DNA of 5,193 nucleotides, from positions 1-5,193 of the forward strand of contig QJWD01000238.1 in the NCBI GenBank assembly GCA_003235465.1, in the 5' to 3' direction. Below are positions 1 through 5,193 of this stretch, piece after piece. How positions within the stretch are numbered: the stretch's first letter is position 1; every line of letters begins with the position of its first letter. The DNA comes from Nitrospirota bacterium. Its GTDB lineage: Bacteria > Nitrospinota > Nitrospinia > Nitrospinales > VA-1. Under the pieces are notes generated by a model, which ran no database searches, had not been told where the DNA came from, and saw only the letters and a program-made list of their open reading frames with translations. The translations under genes were made by a program, and so were the position numbers.

Positions 1-485
1 AAAATTCGCCAATCGCGGTGCAGAACGTATAGATTCCTCCCGCCACCAGATCGAGCCCAAGTAGGGTGTAAATCAATATGCTGCCGATGAGGGAGTTTAC
101 GATCATCTCCATGGGGTGTTTGTAAAAGGAGATGAACTTCGATGCGCTGCGGGCTGTGGTGGATTTGATGAAATGCTTTCCACAGCCAGTCTATTTCATG
201 GCGCCACCGGTGCCACTAGTAAAATACAAAGGTGGCGACGGCATACGCTAATATGCCCCCGGCAACCGGAGATACGTGGCTGGATAACGACAGCACGGAC
301 CAGGAGGATAACCACACTTCCCAGCTGATGCCTGCCAGCAAGACCACGGCCAGCTGAATCAGGTTGACGGTGATCACGCGGAAAGGTCACGTTTTCACCT
401 TCGGCAGTTGCCAGCCTGGAATCATCCGTTCCAAGAAAAAGCAAAATACCATGATGGCGAGCATGAGGGTCAACATGGATTCCAT
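1..485 (-). pseudogene. Sterol desaturase / fatty acid hydroxylase family protein, N-terminal part, disrupted by two stops and a frameshift
   Basis: Reading from the ATG at 485-483 gives a hydrophobic N-terminus, then FFLERMIPGWQLPKVKT, a TGA (389-387), a second membrane stretch (NLIQLAVVLLAGISW), a third (GGILAYAVATFVFY), a TAG (218-216), then WHRWRHEIDWLWKAFHQIHH. HRWRH is an H-x3-H box and HQIHH an H-x2-HH box, two of the three histidine clusters that bind the di-iron centre in this superfamily; the third would lie beyond the left edge. After RIEV the frame slips at base 134, and the family-like continuation ISFYKHPMEMIVNS runs in the next frame to base 1, followed by another membrane segment. 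Both stops fall where a tryptophan (TGG) would fit, one G-to-A change each. Members are integral membrane oxygenases or desaturases acting on lipids, typically somewhat under 300 residues; about 160 codons are present. An alternative start is the ATG at 476. Family assignment is strong; loss of function is inferred and could instead reflect sequencing errors. Confidence 0.85.
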
Positions 486-522
486 TCTCAAGGAAAGTTC
501 GTGGCTTGTCCAGATTTGAGGA

Positions 523-591
523 CTAGAGAAAATCCAGGGCGCACAGGTGGTCGAAAAAGGCCTGCTGGTTGTAGAATTGTTCGACGCACAT
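523..591 (-). CDS. Possible 22-residue peptide directly downstream of the arsC-like gene
   Basis: An ATG at 591-589 opens a 22-codon frame (MCVEQFYNQQAFFDHLCALD, then FL) ending in TAG at 525-523. A GAGG at 600-597 overlaps the TGA of the arsC-like gene and sits 5 bases before this ATG, a spacing suited to translational coupling. The peptide has two cysteines and many aromatic residues, and matches nothing I recognise. It may be a genuine small protein, the remnant of a truncated gene, or a chance frame. The frame after the TAG does not read like protein, which argues against a simple nonsense mutation in a longer gene. It fills part of the 113-base gap before the desaturase pseudogene. Confidence 0.2.
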   Translation of the reverse strand: MCVEQFYNQQAFFDHLCALDFL

Positions 592-598
592 GCCTGCC

Positions 599-949
599 TC
601 AGGGAAGGATGTCGAGGACGTTTTCCGGCGGCCGCCCGAGCGCGGCCTTGCCGCCCGCCAGCACGATGGGGCGTTCGATGAGGATGGGGTGTTCCACCAT
701 CAGGCCGATCAGCGCGTCGTCGGAGAACGACGGGTCATCGAGATGGAGTTCGGCGTAGGCGTCTTCCTTGCTGCTCATGATCTCGCGCGGGGTTTTGCCG
801 AGGCGCTTGAGGATGTCTTTAAGCTCATCCGCCGTCGGCGGGGTCTTGAGGTATTCGATAATGTTGGGCTCGATGCCCCTCGCCTTAAGCATTTCCAGCG
901 TCTGGCGTGATTTGCTGCACTTCGGGTTGTGGTACAGGGTGACGGACAT
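599..949 (-). CDS. ArsC/Spx-family protein, YfgD-like (annotated arsenate reductase-like)
   Basis: This 116-residue protein has a thioredoxin-like fold of the ArsC/Spx family. It begins MSVTLYHNPKCSKSRQTLEM, where HNPKCSKSR carries the catalytic-type Cys11 and Arg15. The C-terminal half has IERPIVLAGGKAALGRPPENVL, with Arg93 and Arg106 matching two of the three anion-binding arginines of plasmid ArsC. The third (Arg60 of the R773 enzyme) appears to be replaced by Ser59 in REIMSSKEDAY, so arsenate reduction is not assured. The length and the KEDAYAEL stretch resemble E. coli YfgD (about 119 residues) rather than the 141-residue arsenical-resistance ArsC. True ArsC enzymes use glutathione/glutaredoxin in the cytoplasm to reduce arsenate. 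The start is supported by AGGAGA at 963-958 with an 8-base spacer. No arsR, arsB, acr3 or arsH is visible nearby. It lies 42 bases after the preceding gene. The frame is intact. Confidence 0.9.
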   Translation of the reverse strand: MSVTLYHNPKCSKSRQTLEMLKARGIEPNIIEYLKTPPTADELKDILKRLGKTPREIMSSKEDAYAELHLDDPSFSDDALIGLMVEHPILIERPIVLAGGKAALGRPPENVLDILP

Positions 950-957
950 GAAGGCTT

Positions 958-963
958 TCTCCT
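958..963 (-). promoter_or_regulatory. Ribosome binding site of the arsC-like gene
   Basis: AGGAGA on the minus strand ends 8 bases before the ATG at 949-947. It fixes the start of the ArsC-like protein and allows translation independent of the broken gene upstream. Confidence 0.7.
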
Positions 964-991
964 GAATGATGGGCAGATTGAGAGTAAGGCC

Positions 992-1753
992 TCAGGGGCG
1001 CTCTCGAGCGGATATCTTATATGAATTCACCGACAGTTTGTGATCGCGGATCGAGAGATTAAACATGATCTTCCCCGACGGGCAGCAGTTGGGGTCCTCC
1101 GGTCCGGCGAGGTGTTCCTCCCAGGTCATCGTGGCGAAGTCGATGGCCGGGCTTTTGTGCCGCCGGTATCCCTCCGGCAGCTTGCCGTAAACGGCTTGCC
1201 AGGTTTCGTCCCGCGCCAGTTTTTTCCACCCGCCGCCGCTCCAGATGAGCGGCCCCTGCACGCAACCCCCGGTGCCGTTCAGGCAGTAGAGGACGGCGAG
1301 CACCGCCTCGCCGGACGACGTGCTGAACATTTTGGCGTCCCGGATGAACAGGTATTCGCGCTCGGTGGCGCTGCGCCAGGCGAGGCGCGCCTGGCCTTTT
1401 CCCGGCATTTCGATCAGCGCCGCCTCATCCGCCTCGCAGGTGTAGGTTTTCTGCTCGCCCTCATCGAATTTGACCGAATACAGGGTGCGCATGAGCAAAT
1501 ACTGGCTTTCGCCAAACACCCCCAGCTCCCGCGTCTCCTCCACCTTGCAGGTTTCCTCAAGCACCGGATAGTTGTAGACGCAGGCCCCCTTGGGCTCCTT
1601 GTGCAGCGGGCATGTCGCCGTCACCTGGTCCACCGGGATGAGCGGCGCATCGCTGAAAAACCGGCCGCCGCTTTCCCACGGCTGAAAATCATCCTAGGTG
1701 TAGCTGGGCAGAAAGACGAGGGCCAGGGCGAGGGCGAATAGTTTTTTTATCAT
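992..1753 (-). pseudogene. Unrecognised cysteine-rich exported protein, interrupted by an in-frame TAG after the signal peptide
   Basis: The frame starts at ATG 1753-1751 with MIKKLFALALALVFLPSYT, a typical Sec signal peptide (two lysines, then a hydrophobic core). A TAG follows at 1696-1694. The same frame then continues uninterrupted (DDFQPWESGGRFFSDAPLIP onward) to a TGA at 994-992, giving 252 sense codons. The part after the stop can be read from a GTG at 1633 as 213 residues, but that product would lack the export signal. The mature part holds eight cysteines, at about residues 48, 58, 69, 106, 157, 164, 223 and 224 of the repaired frame; the last two lie in a PNCCPSG motif near the C-terminus. 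An even cysteine number and a signal peptide suggest a disulfide-bonded periplasmic protein. I do not recognise the family. No clear Shine-Dalgarno site precedes the ATG. It lies 43 bases after the TSUP gene and 42 bases before the arsC-like gene. The amber codon could be a mutation (for example from CAG or TGG), a sequencing error or, less likely, readthrough. Confidence 0.7.
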
Positions 1754-1796
1754 GGCGCGATTCTATCTTGATGTTGGTTTTTGCAGCAGACGCGGA

Positions 1797-2657
1797 TCAT
1801 AGCGAGCGCGCGAGTTGGTTGACGAGCATGAATGCGGCGAGCAGCACGATGCCCATTGCGAACGCCTTCTGCAGGCCCGGTCCGGATACGCGCAACCTGC
1901 TTGCCGCCACCAGCCCCAGCACCCCGCCCGCGATAAACAGCGCCGTCACGTTCACGGAAAAATTCTCGTGCGCGTACACGTGCGACAGCGTGCCCGAAAC
2001 GCTGACAAGAAAAACGACGAGAAGGGAGGTGCCGACGGCCCGCTCGATGGACATGCGGCTGAACATCACCAGCGCGGGAACGATGATCACCCCACCGCCC
2101 ACGCCGAGCAGGCCGGAGAGAACCCCGGTGCCGAGACCCGTGAGCAGGAGAAGCAGGGCGCAGGGGGTGGTGAGCAGCAGGCGGCCGGATTCGCTCCTCT
2201 CGCACGTGGGCTTGCCCGACAGCAGGCCATGATACGCCGCGCGGCTGGCCTCCGTCCGCGACGCGGTGCGCCACATATTGACGGCGATGAGCACCATGAG
2301 CAGCGCGAATAGCACGAGCAGGACGGGGCCGGGGATGTTGTGCGCGGCGAGGGCGCCGGCGGGGGCGCCCAGCATGCCGGCGGCGGCGAACAGAAAGCCG
2401 GTGGCAAATTCCACGTTGCCGGATTTGATGCGCATGAAGAGGCCGATCAGCGACGTGGCGCACACCGCGGCGAGGGAAATGCCGACGGCTTCTTTCGGCG
2501 GAATGCCCAGGCCGTAAACCAGAAGCGGCACCGATAGCAGCGACCCGCCACCGCCGGTGAGGCCGAGGGCGATGCCAACCAGCGAACCGAATGCGATGGA
2601 GAGGGCGTAGAATATGATCACAGCTTTTTTGCAGCTCGCCTTAAGCGGGCGCGGCAT
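1797..2657 (-). CDS. TauE/SafE (TSUP) family membrane permease
   Basis: This 286-residue polytopic inner-membrane protein belongs to the TauE/SafE superfamily, whose members move sulfite, sulfoacetate, sulfonates or other small anions. The two homologous halves each carry the family glycine signature: GIALGLTGGGGSLLSVPLL (residues 28-46) and SGLLGVGGGVIIVPALVM (181-198). Hydrophobic segments lie at about 12-34, 58-75, 85-105, 111-128, 161-184, 187-199, 209-224, 237-252 and 264-282. A hydrophilic loop at about 130-158 separates the halves. The length is normal for the family. The start at 2657 is used because the frame opens there; only a weak ACGAG lies upstream, and a GTG further in is an alternative. 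A promoter-like sequence sits at 2718-2746. Downstream, 43 bases separate it from the cysteine-rich exported protein. Substrate and direction of transport cannot be read from the sequence; linking it to arsenic or sulfur through the nearby ArsC-like gene is speculation. Confidence 0.93.
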   Translation of the reverse strand: MPRPLKASCKKAVIIFYALSIAFGSLVGIALGLTGGGGSLLSVPLLVYGLGIPPKEAVGISLAAVCATSLIGLFMRIKSGNVEFATGFLFAAAGMLGAPAGALAAHNIPGPVLLVLFALLMVLIAVNMWRTASRTEASRAAYHGLLSGKPTCERSESGRLLLTTPCALLLLLTGLGTGVLSGLLGVGGGVIIVPALVMFSRMSIERAVGTSLLVVFLVSVSGTLSHVYAHENFSVNVTALFIAGGVLGLVAASRLRVSGPGLQKAFAMGIVLLAAFMLVNQLARSL

Positions 2658-2717
2658 TTTTGTGCTCGTTCGAAGCCATGGCCGGACGCCAGCGATAATC
2701 TCCGGCCCTGTTATTCA

Positions 2718-2746
2718 ATCTTAAAGCAAGCCTTGGGCTTTGGCAA
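2718..2746 (-). promoter_or_regulatory. Candidate sigma-70 promoter of the TSUP gene, with a palindrome in the spacer
   Basis: On the minus strand TTGCCA (2746-2741, five of six matches to the -35 consensus) is followed after exactly 17 bases by TAAGAT (2723-2718, four of six to the -10). This is about 60 bases upstream of the permease ATG. The spacer contains AAGCCCAAGGCTT (2740-2728), a perfect 5-bp inverted repeat around three bases, which could serve as an operator. Both calls rest on pattern alone. Confidence 0.4.
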
Positions 2747-2804
2747 TGGAGGTGGCCCTGCTCGCGGGGCCGGAGAGGGGCGCGGAGGCGGCCCGGGCCA
2801 ACGT

Positions 2805-3467
2805 TCAGCGGGAAGCGGGAACAGTCAGCGTGGCGATGAGTTTTTCTATGATGCGGTCGTAACGGGTTTCTCCCAGCTCGCCGGCGGCCGGGGAGCGAGC
2901 GGCGCGGAAATAGAATTTATGCGCGCCGATCTCGATCACGTCGCCGCCATCGAGCGGGATAAGGTAGTAGAACGCGCTGTCGCCATACGGTCCGGGAAAA
3001 CCCGGCAGTTGATAGGCGGTGTGCCTGCCGATGGATTTCGCCTGCCCCTCTCTCAGGAGAGAGCGGTTGAACCTTGCCCGGTTGCCCCGCAGGCGGTCGA
3101 TCCAGATCACCGGCACCTCGCCGACGGGGATCGCCTGCACCTGGGCCGCCTGGCCCGAAGGCATTTCAAGCTCCTCCGGTTCGACGAGGACCGCCGCGTT
3201 CTTGAATGGAGAATCGTAACCTTCGTTGGTGAGCGACGGCGGCAGGGGTTCCTCTTTGAAGCGGCCGAGCGCGAACCCCCTGGGCTGGCTGAAGCTAATT
3301 CCCAGGCGATCAATGAAGACGCCGCCCTCCTCGGCGTCGGCCAGGGGGGCGGCGACGAACAGGAAGGCGACGGTGAGCGCCATCGCCAGCCTGCTATCTG
3401 AAAAGCCACGACGGGGATTATTCATCCTGTGCAATTTAATGCTAGATTGTTTCTTAACAGAAGGCAT
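2805..3467 (-). CDS. Unrecognised exported protein with signal peptide
   Basis: This frame encodes 220 residues from ATG 3467, or 206 from the ATG at 3425. A GGAG at 3479-3476 with an 8-base spacer supports the first start; the second is preceded only by an AGG directly abutting it. The second start gives the more usual signal peptide: NNPRRGFSDSR as n-region, then the core LAMALTVAFLFVAAPLADA, with likely cleavage before EEGG (residue 46 of the longer form). From the first start the n-region is unusually long. The mature part, about 175 residues, has no cysteine and no membrane segment. It contains the stretches DRLGISFSQPRGFALGRF, GRHTAYQLPGFPGPYGDSAF and GAHKFYFRAARSP, and ends RYDRIIEKLIATLTVP. 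The alternating beta-like pattern and terminal helix suggest a compact periplasmic domain. I do not recognise the family. It is followed by a 147-base gap before the TSUP gene, with no convincing rho-independent terminator in between. Confidence 0.75.
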   Translation of the reverse strand: MPSVKKQSSIKLHRMNNPRRGFSDSRLAMALTVAFLFVAAPLADAEEGGVFIDRLGISFSQPRGFALGRFKEEPLPPSLTNEGYDSPFKNAAVLVEPEELEMPSGQAAQVQAIPVGEVPVIWIDRLRGNRARFNRSLLREGQAKSIGRHTAYQLPGFPGPYGDSAFYYLIPLDGGDVIEIGAHKFYFRAARSPAAGELGETRYDRIIEKLIATLTVPASR

Positions 3468-3475
3468 TTTTCATG

Positions 3476-3479
3476 CTCC
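3476..3479 (-). promoter_or_regulatory. Ribosome binding site favouring the upstream start of the exported protein
   Basis: GGAG on the minus strand lies 8 bases before ATG 3467-3465. It is the only well-placed Shine-Dalgarno match for this gene and is why the 220-residue start is kept despite the long signal-peptide n-region. Confidence 0.5.
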
Positions 3480-3647
3480 GGGAAATCCTGAGGAAGGCTA
3501 TGAATAACCGGCGATCCTCGTAAGGGCGGGGCACCGCAGTGGCTGGGCCGCGTCGCCACCAGGATGGATGTCGGGCGCGACGAGGTCCTCCTTACATATT
3601 TTAACCGACTTCGGAAGAATTTTCCCGCGCATGAAGTGGTCTAACTA

Positions 3648-3677
3648 TTGGCTGAAGCGCGTGTTATGACCTATTTT
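3648..3677 (+). promoter_or_regulatory. Weak candidate promoter for the glycosidase-like gene
   Basis: TTGGCT (3648-3653) and TATTTT (3672-3677), 18 bases apart, partly match the sigma-70 -35 and -10 boxes in the AT-rich part of the divergent region. A start site here would give a leader of roughly 75 bases containing the 3688-3724 hairpin. The match is weak. Confidence 0.2.
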
Positions 3678-3687
3678 ATTATTGGCG

Positions 3688-3724
3688 GGCGGGCTTTCGC
3701 GGGGTAGGGGAATAAGAGCCCGCC
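3688..3724. repeat. Inverted repeat (8-bp stem) upstream of the glycosidase-like gene
   Basis: GGCGGGCT (3688-3695) is the exact reverse complement of AGCCCGCC (3717-3724), with a 21-base loop. No T-run follows on either strand, so it does not look like an intrinsic terminator. It could be a leader structure or a binding site for a regulator. Confidence 0.4.
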
Positions 3725-3760
3725 GAAATGCGACCGGCAACACGATGGTAACGAGTGATC

Positions 3761-5193
3761 ATGCCGTGGATGAAATGGTTGCCCTCGCGGTACCTGAGCC
3801 GCCGCGCGGCGCGGGCCCGCGGGTTTCTCGACCCGGTGGCGGTGCTCTCGCGCCTGCACCGGTTCGCCCAGCCCTCGGAAGTGGCCGAGCCGGTGGAGTT
3901 GTTGCGTGCGGGCGTGGTGTTCCACGCGCGCGGGCTGATCAACAGCCGGGTCATCCAGCACAACCTCGACTGGGTCTGGCCGTTCTGGATCGAGCGTCAG
4001 TTCGACCCCGGGGACGACGCCTTCGTGCCGCGCGCCTTCAGCATCACCCACGTCAACCTCACGCACCGCAACTGGACAGCCATCGGCCTGCCGGACCTGG
4101 ACGAGTTGCCTCTCGTCGATCCGCGCGGGCTCTTGACGCCGTTTCTAGACGGGTGGTCGCTCGATGCGGCCCTCGTCACCCGGGATGGCGGCCGCCTGTT
4201 GCCCTCGCGCGCAAAAACCGCCGGGCAGCGCATGGAAGGCGAGGGGGCGGGCGTCTTCACCCGTGTCAGCGAGGGAGGGCTTGAGATAGAGAGCCGCGCA
4301 ACCGTTTTAAGCGAGGGCGGCGCGGCCGTGTGCGAATGGCGGCTTTCCGCCAAAGCCGAACACGAAGGCTGGTTGGTGGTGGCGCTTCGGCCGGTGAATC
4401 CGGAGGGCGTCAGTTTCGTTCACCAGGCGGCCCTCGACGAAGACCGGAAAGGCTGGACGGTGGACGGCGTGCGCCGGGTCCTGTTCAGCGACGCCGCCGA
4501 CCGTCACCATGTCTCGAATTACCGTCACGGAGACGTTTTCCTTCACCTGTTCGATCTCGAGGACAGCATGGAGGGCCGCTGCGACGTCGGCATGGTCACC
4601 GCCGCCGCCATGTTTCGCCTCGCCGCCCGGGAAGCGAGCGAAGAAGCGCGCGAGATTGTCGTGCGCGTGCCGCTCTCTGATAAAGCGCCCGGCCCCGGCT
4701 GGGAAAAGAGCCTGGAGGGGCGCTGCCGCCTGGACGTTCCCGATGAAACCTACCGAACCCTGTTCGACACCGCCGTCAAGACGCTTATCCTGCATTCACC
4801 GGAAGATGTCTACCCGGGGCCCTACACCTATAAGCGGTTCTGGTTTCGCGACGCGGCGTTCATCATCCACGGCTTGCTTGCCTCTGGCCTGAGCGAGCGG
4901 GCCGAGCGCGCCCTCGACCGCTTTCCCGGCTACCAGGACGCGAACGGCTATTTTCATTCCCAGGAAGGCGAGTGGGACTCGAACGGCGAAGCGCTGTGGA
5001 TCTTCCATCGATTTTGCGAGATCACCGGCCGCCCGCCCAAGGAGGCCTGGCGGCGGGCCATCGTTCTGGGCGGCCGCTGGATAGGCCGGAAGCGGGTCAA
5101 GGGGGAAGCCGGTAGCGCGCACGCGGGCCTGTTGCCGGCGGGGTTCAGCGCCGAGCACCTGGGCCCCAACGATTACTATTACTGGGACGATTT
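3761..5193 (+). CDS. GH15-like six-hairpin glycosidase-type protein, 3' end beyond the window
   Basis: The frame is open from just after a TAA at 3749-3751 to the right edge: 477 codons from ATG 3761, with no stop. GAG at 3753-3755, 5 bases upstream, is a weak ribosome binding site; ATG 3770 is an alternative start. There is no signal peptide, so the product is probably cytoplasmic. Residues about 1-310 look beta-rich, with the stretch LDWVWPFWIERQFDP and a later HVSNYRHGDVFLHLFDLED region, as expected for an N-terminal sandwich domain. From about 325 helical repeats begin: PYTYKRFWFRDAAFIIHGLL (354-373), with the RDA motif typical of the first barrel helices of GH15 and related enzymes, then GEWDSNGEALW (403-413) and HLGPNDYYYWDDF at the edge. 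Such (alpha/alpha)6 barrels hydrolyse alpha-glucosidic or related linkages. The later barrel helices that usually carry the catalytic acids are missing here, so activity and exact family (GH15 versus debranching-enzyme-like) stay open. Confidence 0.8.
   Translation, partial: MPWMKWLPSRYLSRRAARARGFLDPVAVLSRLHRFAQPSEVAEPVELLRAGVVFHARGLINSRVIQHNLDWVWPFWIERQFDPGDDAFVPRAFSITHVNLTHRNWTAIGLPDLDELPLVDPRGLLTPFLDGWSLDAALVTRDGGRLLPSRAKTAGQRMEGEGAGVFTRVSEGGLEIESRATVLSEGGAAVCEWRLSAKAEHEGWLVVALRPVNPEGVSFVHQAALDEDRKGWTVDGVRRVLFSDAADRHHVSNYRHGDVFLHLFDLEDSMEGRCDVGMVTAAAMFRLAAREASEEAREIVVRVPLSDKAPGPGWEKSLEGRCRLDVPDETYRTLFDTAVKTLILHSPEDVYPGPYTYKRFWFRDAAFIIHGLLASGLSERAERALDRFPGYQDANGYFHSQEGEWDSNGEALWIFHRFCEITGRPPKEAWRRAIVLGGRWIGRKRVKGEAGSAHAGLLPAGFSAEHLGPNDYYYWDD

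Larger units (their letters stand above)
3468..3760. other. Divergent intergenic region between the exported-protein gene and the glycosidase-like gene
   Basis: About 290 bases hold no convincing gene. The part at about 3510-3590 is GC-rich and contains an inverted repeat, CGTCGC (3551-3556) with GCGACG (3577-3582), separated by 20 bases. The part at about 3592-3682 is AT-richer and is the likeliest place for promoters in both directions. The minus strand carries a perfect Shine-Dalgarno sequence TAAGGAGG at 3594-3587 with no start codon at a usable distance. A 26-codon plus-strand frame (3564-3644) is open but has no well-placed ribosome binding site. An 8-bp hairpin lies at 3688-3724. Confidence 0.6.

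Noticed and set aside
116..328. Plus-strand frame of 70 codons at the left end
   Set aside because: It lies antisense to the recognisable histidine-box region of the desaturase pseudogene and has no protein-like features.
387..389. TGA in the desaturase gene as a selenocysteine codon
   Set aside because: The site fits tryptophan in this family, no selenoprotein of this type is known to me, and the gene has two further disruptions.
1040..1741. Long plus-strand open frame (233 codons) opposite the cysteine-rich exported protein
   Set aside because: The translation is arginine/proline-rich low-complexity sequence typical of an antisense frame in GC-rich DNA; the opposite strand has a signal peptide, the NCCPSG motif and coherent protein.
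1750..2463. Minus-strand open frame of 237 codons overlapping the permease gene
   Set aside because: It is an out-of-frame shadow of the TauE/SafE gene, rich in Arg and His with no domain signature, whereas the permease frame carries both family glycine motifs.
2733..3401. Plus-strand open frame of 222 codons opposite the exported protein
   Set aside because: It is Gly/Arg-rich without any motif; the minus-strand frame has a ribosome binding site and a signal peptide.
3688..3724. Hairpin considered as an intrinsic terminator
   Set aside because: The stem is followed by GAAATGCG on the plus strand and an A-rich stretch on the minus strand, so the T-run required for rho-independent termination is missing.
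3682..4284. Plus-strand open frame of 200 codons overlapping the start of the glycosidase-like gene
   Set aside because: Its translation is Arg/Pro/Gly repeats. The frame from 3761 stays open to the window edge and shows GH15-like motifs.
4307..5158. Minus-strand open frames opposite the glycosidase-like gene
   Set aside because: They are antisense shadows of a confidently coding plus-strand frame, with no motif and no ribosome binding site that would favour them.

Overview
The window reads as GC-rich bacterial chromosome, most likely proteobacterial and plausibly gammaproteobacterial. The support is codon usage dominated by G/C third positions, ordinary Shine-Dalgarno sites, Sec-type signal peptides, a YfgD-like ArsC protein and a TauE/SafE permease. 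The taxon is an inference from composition and gene families. No rRNA, tRNA, transposase, integrase or CRISPR array is visible.

Layout. From about 3470 leftwards everything reads on the minus strand, in the order: an unrecognised exported protein (3467-2805), a TauE/SafE (TSUP) membrane permease (2657-1797), an unrecognised cysteine-rich exported protein whose frame is broken by an amber codon just after the signal peptide (1753-992), a small ArsC/Spx-family thioredoxin-fold protein resembling E. coli YfgD (949-599), a possible 22-residue peptide (591-523), and the N-terminal part of a sterol-desaturase/fatty-acid-hydroxylase gene that carries two in-frame stops and one frameshift (485 to beyond the left edge). 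A roughly 290-base divergent intergenic region (3468-3760) separates this block from a plus-strand gene running off the right edge. That gene encodes the first 477 residues of a six-hairpin (GH15-like) glycosidase-type protein.

How the genes work together. The permease, the broken exported protein and the ArsC-like gene lie 42-43 bases apart and could be one transcript. A reasonable sigma-70-like promoter precedes the permease, so the upstream exported protein may be a separate unit. A tempting theme is oxyanion/sulfur handling (TSUP permease plus ArsC-like thiol protein), but nothing in the sequence fixes the substrates. The divergent glycosidase-like gene looks functionally unrelated.

The main anomaly is three nonsense codons and one frameshift in two of the six main genes, next to intact genes. 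I read this as recent gene decay or assembly error. I see no convincing new multi-gene system. The least explained parts are the two unrecognised exported proteins, the leader region with a perfect Shine-Dalgarno sequence but no start codon after it, and the promoter of the permease with a palindrome between its -35 and -10.
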